DNA of 13,485 nt from Treponema sp. (GTDB taxonomy: Bacteria > Spirochaetota > Spirochaetia > Treponematales > Breznakiellaceae): the NCBI GenBank assembly GCA_031284195.1, contig JAITAI010000025.1, forward strand, positions 1-13,485. Direction: 5' to 3'. The position numbers and the translations under genes were made by a program. The stretch's first letter is position 1. Each line of letters starts with the position of its first letter. Shown here piece by piece: positions 1-6,583 of the stretch. A model generated the notes under the pieces. The model ran no database searches. It saw only the letters and a program-made list of their open reading frames with translations, and was not told the DNA's origin.

Positions 1-1
1 A

Positions 2-502
2 TTAATACGTTTTGCAACGTATCGTGAAATTTTGGAAAGTCAATTTTCCAGAAAAATAATTGGCTTTGATGCATTTGGTAAATTCCCAAACAATGTATCA
101 CTGAAAACAGATAAGCAATTTATTAAAAAATTCGAAACAGACGCCGGTGATGGAATATCAAAAGAGGATCTGGAAGATATATTAAAATATAAAAAATTCC
201 AAAATGTTTTCTTGGTAAAAGGATTTATACCAGATACATTTTTTGAATATTTTAAAAGTAAGCCAGCAACTCGGATAGCCTTATTGCATATTGACGTAGA
301 TGTATATGAAGCAACAAAGGCTTGTTTAGATCATTTATATGAAAGGGTTGTAAAGGGAGGAATTATTATTTTCGATGATTATGGACAAGTTGATGGTGCA
401 ACAAAAGCAATCAACGAATTTATACAGTCACTCGGAAAAGATGGTAGCATTATTCAAAAACTACCATATAATTATATTCCGACATTTACGATAAAAGAAT
501 AA
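2..502 (+). CDS. TylF/MycF-like (macrocin-type) O-methyltransferase, 5'-truncated by window edge
   Basis: Only the C-terminal part (about 166 residues) is visible. The frame is open to the left edge, so the apparent TTG start at 32 is not a real start. The family comprises SAM-dependent methyltransferases that act on sugar hydroxyls of macrolides or surface glycans. Seen here: the LLHIDVDVYEATKACLDHLY stretch (acidic D-x-D metal/substrate segment and helix), then VVKGGIIIFDDYG, the family's GG-x-hhhhDDY strand. Both are typical of TylF-type enzymes. The coding sequence is markedly AT-rich compared with the fab/acc region, as are the next two genes, suggesting a different origin. In bacteria such as treponemes these genes often sit in polysaccharide or glycan loci, but no neighbour here shows the substrate. 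Family assignment is fairly safe; substrate is unknown. Confidence 0.78.
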   Translation, partial: LIRFATYREILESQFSRKIIGFDAFGKFPNNVSLKTDKQFIKKFETDAGDGISKEDLEDILKYKKFQNVFLVKGFIPDTFFEYFKSKPATRIALLHIDVDVYEATKACLDHLYERVVKGGIIIFDDYGQVDGATKAINEFIQSLGKDGSIIQKLPYNYIPTFTIKE

Positions 503-517
503 TTGTAAATAAAGAGT

Positions 518-605
518 ACCGCACATAACAGACCTGTATGCGTTTCGCCGACTTCGGCGGTTCGGGCTATCCCCTTTGTGCGGTTTTCTTCCGCTACATT
601 TTTTT
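518..605 (+). terminator. Nested hairpins with T-runs after the methyltransferase (terminator candidate)
   Basis: A perfect 8-bp inverted repeat (ACCGCACA at 518-525, TGTGCGGT at 577-584) encloses a second perfect stem-loop (CGCCG-ACTT-CGGCG, 546-559). The right arm is followed by TTTCTT. A further small stem (GCGG 580-583, CCGC 591-594) precedes seven Ts at 599-605. It begins 15 nt after the methyltransferase stop. The 51-nt interior of the outer stem is large for a simple intrinsic terminator, so a structured element with another role remains possible. Confidence 0.5.
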
Positions 606-622
606 ACCCAAAGTTTTCGTCA

Positions 623-644
623 CAGGCGCCATTCATGGTGCCTG
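623..644 (+). promoter_or_regulatory. Stem-loop in the leader of the AraC-family gene
   Basis: CAGGCGCC (623-630), a 6-nt loop ATTCAT, and GGTGCCTG (637-644) form an 8-bp stem with one G-T pair. It lies 17 nt before the TTG start at 661 and has no following T-run, so it does not look like a terminator. It could be an operator dyad or an RNA structure affecting initiation. No clear Shine-Dalgarno lies between it and 661. Confidence 0.35.
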
Positions 645-660
645 AAATGGATATGATCTA

Positions 661-1650
661 TTGAATAATAATAGAAAGCATAGTATAAAAGAAGTTATGG
701 GAAATGAACCGTATGAAATAAAACAAAAAAATTATGAGATTCACGAGACGCTTGAAGCGGAAACAATGCGTCTGGCTGAACACATTCGTTCTCATACTCC
801 TTATGATGGTGATTTTGATAACAAAACATTACATTGCAAGTTTGGGAGATATTCAAAAGGCGGTACCGTTTGTGTTAAAACGTTTAATGAACCGTCCTTA
901 TTGATTGTTGCGCAAGGGGCAAAAAAGATGAGTATAGGACAAGGGGTCTATCATGTGGGTAAGGCTCAGATGCTTTTACTGCCTGTGGCATTGCCTGTTG
1001 AAATTCATTCTTTGCAGGCGAGTCAGTCAAAGCCTTTTCTCAATATTGGTTTACATCTTGATTCACATAGAATTTTTGACTTGGCATCAAAAATTTATCC
1101 GCAAGGTGTGCATAAAGAACAAAGAGACGATACAGGACTTGTTGCCGATGCCGATATACATATCATAAATGCGGTAAATCGTTTATTGATGTGTTTATCA
1201 AATGCCGAAGACATACAATATATTGCGCCGCTTGTATTGGATGAAATTGTAATACGAGTCCTGCGCAGTCCTATCGGCATTAGAATTGTTCAAATGGGAT
1301 TTACGGGTTCAAATATGCAGGGGATTATCAGAGCAATTTCCTGGCTGGCTGAGAACTTCTCCCAGCAGGTAAAAGTTGCCGACTTGGCCGGAATGGCATA
1401 CATGAGTGAATCAACCTTTCATAAACATTTCAAGAATGTTACTTCCATGACACCCCTGCAATACCAAAAATCGCTGAGACTTCATGAAGCGAGGCGGCTG
1501 ATGCTTTCTGAATCTATGGACGCAACTACCGCAAGCAGTTTAGTCGGCTATGTAAGCGTTTCTCAATTTAACAGAGATTACAGCCGTTTCTTTGGCACCC
1601 CGCCAAAAAGAAACATGACTAAGCTGCGTCAGCAATTTCAGTACCATTAA
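661..1650 (+). CDS. AraC-family transcriptional regulator (AraC_N / YqhC-like)
   Basis: This is a two-domain DNA-binding regulator. Residues about 30-200 match the AraC_N type of sensor domain (LAEHIRSHTPYDGDF opening, a predicted beta-rich cupin-like fold). The last ~110 residues are the double helix-turn-helix AraC DNA-binding domain, with VADLAGMAYMSESTFHKHF as the first HTH and SLVGYVSVSQFNRDYSRFFG as the second, conserved end. The upstream in-frame stop is at 643-645, so 661 (TTG) is the earliest start. ATG at 697 (after AAAAGAAG) is an alternative that loses only 12 residues outside the domain. Neither has a strong ribosome binding site. Relatives of this subfamily commonly sit next to oxidoreductase genes and control them. 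Here a nitroreductase follows in the same direction 95 bp later, which is the likely target (inference). Inducer unknown. Confidence 0.9.
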   Translation: MNNNRKHSIKEVMGNEPYEIKQKNYEIHETLEAETMRLAEHIRSHTPYDGDFDNKTLHCKFGRYSKGGTVCVKTFNEPSLLIVAQGAKKMSIGQGVYHVGKAQMLLLPVALPVEIHSLQASQSKPFLNIGLHLDSHRIFDLASKIYPQGVHKEQRDDTGLVADADIHIINAVNRLLMCLSNAEDIQYIAPLVLDEIVIRVLRSPIGIRIVQMGFTGSNMQGIIRAISWLAENFSQQVKVADLAGMAYMSESTFHKHFKNVTSMTPLQYQKSLRLHEARRLMLSESMDATTASSLVGYVSVSQFNRDYSRFFGTPPKRNMTKLRQQFQYH

Positions 1651-1670
1651 ATCATAGGATTAGGCAATAA

Positions 1671-1682
1671 GTTCCGAGGAAC
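1671..1682. promoter_or_regulatory. Short inverted repeat between regulator and nitroreductase
   Basis: GTTCC-GA-GGAAC, a 5-bp perfect inverted repeat with a 2-nt centre, lies 20 nt after the AraC-family stop and about 63 nt before the nitroreductase ATG. Its place in the only spacer between the two genes makes it a possible operator. A dyad this short can occur by chance. Confidence 0.25.
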
Positions 1683-1729
1683 AGGCAAATATCATTCAAA
1701 GCTAGATGCTATGCTTGTTCTATCAATGA

Positions 1730-1735
1730 TAGGAG
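1730..1735 (+). promoter_or_regulatory. Strong ribosome binding site of the nitroreductase
   Basis: AGGAGG is followed by about 10 nt and then ATG at 1746. It fixes the start of the nitroreductase and contrasts with the weak initiation region of the preceding regulator, suggesting the enzyme is translated far more efficiently. Confidence 0.7.
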
Positions 1736-1745
1736 GCATCTTTTT

Positions 1746-2306
1746 ATGAACGAAATAATGAATGTAATCAAAAGCAGGCGCAGTATCCGTAGTTTTTCCG
1801 ATGAACAAATAAGGCAGGAAGAGATTGATCTTATATTGGAAGCAGGTATGTATGCGCCATCGGCAGCGGGCAGACAAGCGTGGCATTTTTCGGTAGTACA
1901 AAATAAACACATTCTTGATGAAATATCATCGGAAGCAAAAAAGATTTATTGTTCAATGAATAATGAGTTTCTTAAAAAACTTGGTTCAAATGAGCAATTT
2001 CACACGTTTTTTCATGCACCTACCGTGATTATTGTCTCCGGAGATGTAAACTCTATAGCGCCAAACAGCGATTGTGCGGTTGCGGCGCAGAATATAATGC
2101 TGGTTGCCGAGGCGCTGCAAATCGGTTCCTGCTGGGTCAGCGCGGCGGCTGTTATAACTCAGACCGGGGAAGGTAAAAAAATTATAAAAGACTTAGAGCT
2201 GCCAGAAGGTTACGCTCCTTTTAACAGCATTGCACTGGGATATAAAAAAACGGAAAGACTCAATGCGCCTCCACGCAGAGAAGGTGTTGTAACGTATATT
2301 CGCTAA
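1746..2306 (+). CDS. Nitroreductase-family FMN oxidoreductase
   Basis: A 186-residue protein of the nitroreductase superfamily. These are small FMN-containing homodimers that use NAD(P)H to reduce nitro compounds, quinones or other electrophiles in the cytoplasm. Seen here: the N-terminal IKSRRSIRSFSDEQI segment (Arg/Ser FMN-phosphate contacts), MYAPSAAGRQAWHF (APSA-x(2)-R/N-x-Q-x-W/P, the usual FMN-pocket motif), AAQNIMLVAEALQIGSCWVS in the middle, and a C-terminal IALGYKKTE strand. Length is normal for the shorter class. The start is set by AGGAGG at 1730. It lies downstream of and in line with the AraC-family regulator, and its codon composition is as AT-rich as that gene's. It ends facing the acc operon across a tandem repeat. 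Substrate cannot be read from sequence. Confidence 0.9.
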   Translation: MNEIMNVIKSRRSIRSFSDEQIRQEEIDLILEAGMYAPSAAGRQAWHFSVVQNKHILDEISSEAKKIYCSMNNEFLKKLGSNEQFHTFFHAPTVIIVSGDVNSIAPNSDCAVAAQNIMLVAEALQIGSCWVSAAAVITQTGEGKKIIKDLELPEGYAPFNSIALGYKKTERLNAPPRREGVVTYIR

Positions 2307-2356
2307 AAACGGGAATAAGACACCGGGGAAGGCAAAGGCTGCCGGAAAACTCAAGG

Positions 2357-2733
2357 GACAGAGAGTCCCGCCCAAAAGACGGGAAGCCGCCCGCAAGGGA
2401 CGTGAGCGGCTCCCGGTGGACGAGGAACGATCCGCAAGAGACAGGGAGACGCTCACAAAAGACGGGAAACTTCCCGTAAAAGACGAGGAACTATCCGCAA
2501 GAAACGGGGAGACGCTCACAAAAGACGGGAAACTTCCCGCAAAAGACAGGAAACTATCCGTAAAAGACAGGGAGCCACCCGTAAAAGACAAGGAACGATC
2601 CGCAAAAGACAGGGAGCCGCTCACAAAAGATGGGAAGCTACCCGCAAAAAACGGGGATCCGCTCATAAAAGACGGGAAACTTTCCGCAAAATACAGGAAA
2701 CTATTTGCAAAAGACAGGAATCCGCTCTAAAAG
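2357..2733. repeat. Tandem array 1: 18 units of ~21 bp with internal dyads
   Basis: Starts at 2357, 2378, 2399, 2419, then every 21 bp to 2713; one unit (2399) is 20 bp. The unit reads roughly GACnGGAA..TCCGCAAAA. Three unit types alternate: A has GAG..CTC in the middle, B has GGGAA..TTCCC, C has GGA..TCC. They make a 63-bp higher-order repeat A-B-C at 2440-2502 and 2503-2565, again (diverged) at 2650-2712. Decayed copies reach back towards 2307. The array fills the gap between the nitroreductase stop and the accA stop (10 bp away), so it is the 3' flank of the fab/acc operon. A GTG-started open frame (2416-2730) exists only because 21 is divisible by 3. On the leftward strand each dyad is followed by TTTT in most units. 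Confidence 0.9.
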
Positions 2734-2742
2734 GCAGACCCC

Positions 2743-3687
2743 TTAGGGTAAACCCTCAAGGCCCTCGTTCCAATGGCCTATTTTGCGGATCTTCTGATTC
2801 CGGTACCGGACCAGCACCGATGGATTCCGGTCTCCCAGGTCTTGGAGCTCTTTCACCAGGATCTGCTTGATAGTCTCTGCAGCCGCATCCGGATTCTGGT
2901 GGGCCCCTCCAGGAGGCTCCGGTATGATACCGTTGATCACCTTGAAATCCAGCAGATCCTCGCTGGTGATCCGGAGCATGGCTGCGGCATCTTTTGCCCG
3001 GGCTACGTCCCGCAACAGTATCGAAGCGCATCCTTCAGGACTAATCACCGAATAGATGGCGTTTTCCAGCATGTAAATCTTATCCCCTACACAAAGTCCC
3101 AAAGCCCCCCCAGAGCCTCCTTCCCCAATGATGATACAGACTATCGGGGTTTTCAGTTGGCTGAAATCCCGGAGGTTCCGGGCAATGGCTTCCCCAATGC
3201 CCCGTTCTTCTGCGCCTAAGCCTGGATAGGCTCCAGAGGTATCCACAAAGGTAACGATAGGCCGCCGGAATTTTTCCGCCTGCTGTGCCAGACGCAGGGC
3301 CTTTCGGTAGCCCTCAGGATTGGCCATGCCGTAATTACGGTACCGATTCTCTTTCAGCGTACGGCCCTTCTGGTTTGCCAGAATGGTAACCGGCCGGCCT
3401 TCAAGCAAACCCAAGCCTCCTACCAGGGCAGGATCATCCCCAAAACAGTGGTCCCCATGCAGTTCAATGAAGCCGGTAAAAATCCGGTGTATGTAATCCA
3501 GGGCATAGGGCCGTTGAGGATGACGGGCCAGCTCAACCCGCTTCCAAGCCGCTTCAGTCTTGGTTTCTGTTTGTATTTTCCTTTCAAGGGCTTGGAGCGC
3601 TTCATCTGCATCAATACCCGATTCCTGGACTAGTTTTCGTAATTCTTCGACCTTCTCTTGCAGCGCAGCTATACCTGGATGGTTCAC
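2743..3687 (-). CDS. accA: Acetyl-CoA carboxylase carboxyltransferase subunit alpha
   Basis: AccA pairs with AccD to form the carboxyltransferase that moves CO2 from biotinylated AccB to acetyl-CoA, giving malonyl-CoA. The 314-residue length matches the family (~320). Seen: N-terminal coiled helix region (1-45), QKGRTLKENRYRNYGM (106-121), PEGYRKALRL (124-133), DTSGAYPGLGAEERG (149-163), the oxyanion-type glycine loop EGGSGGAL (189-196) and VISPEGCASI (214-223). It starts at GTG 3687, two bases after the accD TAG; AGGAGG for this start lies inside the end of accD, so the two are translationally coupled. It is the last gene of the operon, and no strong conventional terminator follows, only the 21-bp array. 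Confidence 0.97.
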   Translation of the reverse strand: MNHPGIAALQEKVEELRKLVQESGIDADEALQALERKIQTETKTEAAWKRVELARHPQRPYALDYIHRIFTGFIELHGDHCFGDDPALVGGLGLLEGRPVTILANQKGRTLKENRYRNYGMANPEGYRKALRLAQQAEKFRRPIVTFVDTSGAYPGLGAEERGIGEAIARNLRDFSQLKTPIVCIIIGEGGSGGALGLCVGDKIYMLENAIYSVISPEGCASILLRDVARAKDAAAMLRITSEDLLDFKVINGIIPEPPGGAHQNPDAAAETIKQILVKELQDLGDRNPSVLVRYRNQKIRKIGHWNEGLEGLP

Positions 3688-3689
3688 CT

Positions 3690-4490
3690 CTAGGCCTCCT
3701 CCGGGACAGAAGCCGGTAAGGGAAGGCAGTTATGCATATCTAGCAAGTGGGCGAGGATCCGTCGCTGATCCTGACGGGTAACAATCAGGTCCACAAAACC
3801 CCGTTCCTGTTGAAATTCCGCACGCTGGAACCCTTCTGGCAGGCTTGCCCCTATGGTTCCTTCGATCACCCGGGGACCGGCGAAACCAATGAGGGCTCCT
3901 GGTTCAGCAAGGGTAATATCCGCCAGCATGGCGAAAGAGGCGGTAACTCCTCCGGTAGTAGGATCGCAGAGCACAATAAAAAAGGGAACCCCTGCCTTAT
4001 CCAGTTCTGCTGCAGCGCTGGAAGTCTTGGCCATCTGCAACAGAGAGAAAATCCCCTCCTGCATCCGGGCGCCTCCAGAGGTGGTATAGATCACCAGAGG
4101 CAGCCGTTCCTCTGCAGCCTTGAGCAAGGCCCGGCTGACCTTTTCTCCTACCACCGAACCCATAGAACCACCCATAAAGGCAAAAGACATAAGCCCTAGG
4201 ATGAGGGCCCTTCCTTCTATTAAACAGGTTCCGGTGATGACCGCGTCTTTCATTTGAGACTTGGCTTCTGCTTCAGAGAGTTTTTTCTCATACCCTGAAA
4301 GATCGATGGGGTTAAGGGACCGCAGATTCGCGGAAAACTCATGAAAGGTCCCCGGATCCGTCAGGTACGCGATCCGCTCCACCGGCTCCATCCGGTAATG
4401 GTGACCGCAACCCGGACAGGTCTTGAGGGCCTCTTCAATGGCTTCAGAGCTATACTGAGCTTTGCAGCTAGGACAGGCTTCAGCGGGCAT
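3690..4490 (-). CDS. accD: Acetyl-CoA carboxylase carboxyltransferase subunit beta (zinc-finger)
   Basis: AccD is the other half of the carboxyltransferase and contributes the acetyl-CoA-binding crotonase-like fold. ATG at 4490 is chosen over the longer open frame (to 4616) because AAGGAGG lies 6 nt before it and the protein then begins just ahead of the zinc ribbon. Cysteines 6, 9, 25 and 28 form C-x2-C-x15-C-x2-C, the expected AccD pattern. Further motifs are FAFMGGSMGSVVGEK (103-117) and SGGARMQEG (138-146). At 266 residues it is slightly shorter than E. coli AccD (~300) but of the normal compact class. The start overlaps the end of accC by 11 nt and the stop is 2 nt from accA, so accC-accD-accA are a coupled block. 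Confidence 0.96.
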   Translation of the reverse strand: MPAEACPSCKAQYSSEAIEEALKTCPGCGHHYRMEPVERIAYLTDPGTFHEFSANLRSLNPIDLSGYEKKLSEAEAKSQMKDAVITGTCLIEGRALILGLMSFAFMGGSMGSVVGEKVSRALLKAAEERLPLVIYTTSGGARMQEGIFSLLQMAKTSSAAAELDKAGVPFFIVLCDPTTGGVTASFAMLADITLAEPGALIGFAGPRVIEGTIGASLPEGFQRAEFQQERGFVDLIVTRQDQRRILAHLLDMHNCLPLPASVPEEA

Positions 4491-5817
4491 GGGTAGCCTC
4501 CTTGGAAATTTGCTTTTCCAGTTCTTCGTAATAAGCCGTACCGAAGCAGCCGGAACGGAAACGGCTTTCTTGGAGGATCCTCGCTTGTTCAGACCGGTTG
4601 GTTTGTATGCCCTCAATGCGGAGTTCTGCCAAAGCCCGATCCATGCGGGTTAAAACCCGTTCCCGATTCGGCCCGTGGACAATGAGTTTTCCTACCATCG
4701 CATCGTAATAGGGAGGCACCATACAGCCCGTATACAGACAGGTATCGAACCGAACTCCTGGACCTCCAGGTACTTGCAGGTCCGTCACCCTACCGGGACT
4801 GAGGGCATTAATACGGCACTCCATGGCCCAGCCTTGGAGCGGTACTGTCTGGGGATCGATTTCCATGCGCCCTTCGGTACAGGCGAGGATCTGTTCCCGT
4901 ACAATATCCGTACCAGTGATACATTCGCTCACCGGATGTTCCACCTGAAGGCGGGCGTTTACTTCCATAAAATAAAATTCCTCTTGATCCACCAGAAATT
5001 CGATGGTTCCTGCTCCCCGGTAACCTAGCTCTTGAAAGAGCTTTACCGCTCCTTGGGCCATCTGTTCCCGCATACCCTGGCTCACCCCTGGAGAAGGGCT
5101 TTCTTCGATGAGTTTCTGATGGTTTTTCTGAACTGAACAGTCCCGTTCCCCTAAGACCGCTACATGCCCTGCAGCGAGCATCTGGAGTTCCACATGCCGG
5201 GGGTTTTCCAGGTACCGTTCAATAAAAATTCGAGGGTCCCCAAAATTGGATGCTGCCTCTGCTTGGGCAATAGTGAGCTGTTCCGGTAATTCCTGTTCTG
5301 TTTTGACTACCCGCATACCCTTACCACCGCCTCCGGCAGCAGCTTTAATGATGACCGGAAAACCCAAGGTCCGCACTGCCTCAAGGGCCTTAGCATAATC
5401 TTCCACAGCGGTTTTAGTACCTGGTGTTATGGGGAGACCAAAACGTTGAGCCGTAGCCCGGGCCTGGACCTTATCTCCCAATAGCTCAATCAGTTTTGGA
5501 TCCGGTCCGATGAATCCAAGACCGGTATCCAACACCAAACGGGCAAAGTCAGAATTTTCCGAAAGAAAACCCACTCCCGGATGAATCGCATCACAGTCCG
5601 TATGTACCGCTGCCATGATGAGGTTGCTCCCCAGGAGGTAGCTTTGCGCTGAAGGAGGCGGTCCAATACAGACCGCTTTATCCGCCAATCGCACATGCAG
5701 GCCCTCCCGATCAGCAGTGGAATACACCGCCACGGTTTCAATACCCATTTCCCGACAGGTCCGTATGATACGGACCGCAATTTCCCCTCGATTCGCAATA
5801 AGCAGCCGTTTAATCAT
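4480..5817 (-). CDS. accC: Acetyl-CoA carboxylase, biotin carboxylase subunit
   Basis: AccC uses ATP and bicarbonate to carboxylate the biotin on AccB. The start at 5817 (MIKRLLIANRGEIAVR) is the universal family N-terminus, preceded by AAGGGAAGAAGG; the extra 36 codons upstream in the open frame are leader. At 445 residues it matches E. coli AccC (449). Seen: N-terminal biotin-carboxylase domain, the ATP-grasp lid AGGGGKGMRVV (161-171), KNHQKLIEESPSP (231-243), and the catalytic stretch MEVNARLQVEHP (284-295), with E285, N287 and R289 corresponding to the ATP/Mg and biotin site residues. The neighbouring accB provides its substrate, 61 nt upstream, and accD overlaps its 3' end. Confidence 0.97.
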   Translation of the reverse strand: MIKRLLIANRGEIAVRIIRTCREMGIETVAVYSTADREGLHVRLADKAVCIGPPPSAQSYLLGSNLIMAAVHTDCDAIHPGVGFLSENSDFARLVLDTGLGFIGPDPKLIELLGDKVQARATAQRFGLPITPGTKTAVEDYAKALEAVRTLGFPVIIKAAAGGGGKGMRVVKTEQELPEQLTIAQAEAASNFGDPRIFIERYLENPRHVELQMLAAGHVAVLGERDCSVQKNHQKLIEESPSPGVSQGMREQMAQGAVKLFQELGYRGAGTIEFLVDQEEFYFMEVNARLQVEHPVSECITGTDIVREQILACTEGRMEIDPQTVPLQGWAMECRINALSPGRVTDLQVPGGPGVRFDTCLYTGCMVPPYYDAMVGKLIVHGPNRERVLTRMDRALAELRIEGIQTNRSEQARILQESRFRSGCFGTAYYEELEKQISKEATHAR

Positions 5818-5878
5818 CCTTCTTCCCTTATTAAGAGAAATGGGAGGTCCCGATCCCCCCAATCCTCTGGAATGTACT

Positions 5879-6361
5879 TCATGGAGAAGGACGTATCCGT
5901 TTAACCTCGAACAGGACTTGACCATATTCTACCAAATCCCCGCTCCCAGCATGGACTGCCAGTACTTCACAATCAAAATCCGCTTCCAGCCGGTTCATCA
6001 TCTTCATGGCTTCCAGGATGCAGAGCGTATCTCCTGCCTTGACCCGAGAACCAGGACTCACAAAAGGAGGGGTGTCTGGGCCGGGAGCAGCATAGAAGGT
6101 CGCCACCATAGGACTGGTGATGGTTTCCGGGGCCTCGGTCGCCTTGGCATCCAAAGACCCGGAAAAACTCGCCTCCCCGGGCTCCACGGGGCTGGAACTA
6201 TCCCTAAACATGTTTCCCTGGTCAAGGCCCCCAGACCGAGCATCACGCAGCCCTTGGGATTTTCTGAGAATAAGATGAGCCGTCCCATCCTGTAAATCCA
6301 ATTCAGCCACTGAACTCGTGCTGAATTTATCCAGTAACGTTAGAATTAACGAATCATTCAT
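5879..6361 (-). CDS. accB: Biotin carboxyl carrier protein of acetyl-CoA carboxylase
   Basis: AccB carries the biotin that shuttles CO2 between AccC and AccD/AccA. At 160 residues it has the family's layout: an N-terminal helical region (1-35), a Pro/Ser/Ala/Gly-rich flexible linker (about 40-80), then the biotinyl domain with TSPMVATFYAAPGP (82-95) and the biotin attachment site EAMKMM, biotinyl lysine at K120. The MVATFY/PG 'thumb' region identifies it as an acetyl-CoA carboxylase BCCP rather than a lipoyl domain. The ATG at 6361 is the only plausible start, but its GAGGAG lies about 13 nt upstream, unusually far. An open frame coming from the repeat array ends in TGA overlapping this ATG by 8 nt, which could supply coupling. 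Confidence 0.95.
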   Translation of the reverse strand: MNDSLILTLLDKFSTSSVAELDLQDGTAHLILRKSQGLRDARSGGLDQGNMFRDSSSPVEPGEASFSGSLDAKATEAPETITSPMVATFYAAPGPDTPPFVSPGSRVKAGDTLCILEAMKMMNRLEADFDCEVLAVHAGSGDLVEYGQVLFEVKRIRPSP

Positions 6362-6415
6362 CGCGATATACTCGCTCCTCTAGGCCCATCCTTATGAAGA
6401 GAGGATATAAGCCCC

Positions 6416-6583
6416 CTAGCGCTTTCGCTAAGACTCCTAGCGCCTTCGCTAAGACCACTAGTGCCTTCGCTAAGACTCCTAGTGCCTTCGCTAAGCCCTC
6501 TAGCGCCGGCGTTAAGACCACTAGTGCCGACGTTAAGACCACTAGTGCCGGCGTTAAGGCCCTTATTCCCTACGCTAAGCCCC
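6416..6583. repeat. Tandem array 2: 8 units of 21 bp between fabV and accB
   Basis: Eight units of exactly 21 bp start at 6416, 6437, 6458, 6479, 6500, 6521, 6542 and 6563. The plus-strand unit reads about CTAGYGCCTTCGCTAAGACY plus one base. Units 1-2 contain the perfect dyad TAGCG-N4-CGCTA; units 3-7 vary it, units 5-7 having CGTTA and GCCGRC in the middle, and unit 8 is diverged. The array ends at the base adjoining the fabV stop codon (6584-6586) and leaves 54 bp to the accB start. Continuing in the fabV frame, every unit gives a stop at its third codon (TAG in five, TAA in three) and at its seventh (TAG in seven, TAA in one). The other two frames are open. Confidence 0.92.

Noticed and set aside
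518..594. Integron attC site (nested stems after an AT-rich gene)
   Set aside because: The R box consensus GTTRRRY and its partner are not in the right places, the outer pairing stops after 8 bp, and no integrase is present.
2193..2666. Leftward Ser/Phe-rich frame over array 1 and the end of the nitroreductase gene
   Set aside because: It overlaps a convincing nitroreductase antisense and is open for the same period-21 reason.
2416..2730. Rightward 104-codon frame over array 1, a Lys/Asp/Glu-rich heptapeptide repeat
   Set aside because: GTG start without an SD, and composition follows wholly from the 21-bp repeat, which keeps several frames open on both strands. No sign of selection for protein, though expression was not excluded.
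2357..2733. CRISPR array
   Set aside because: Units are contiguous 21-bp repeats with no unique spacers, and no cas genes are near. The same holds for 6416-6583.
4491..4616. N-terminal extension of AccD (42 residues)
   Set aside because: Lies inside accC, lacks similarity to AccD, and a strong AAGGAGG sits directly before ATG 4490.
3747..5028. Several rightward frames of 60-150 codons inside accD and accC
   Set aside because: Antisense shadows of strongly conserved genes; no SD or recognisable domain.
5818..5925. N-terminal extension of AccC (36 residues)
   Set aside because: The family begins at MIKRLLIANRGEIA; the extension overlaps accB's end and is only the open leader.
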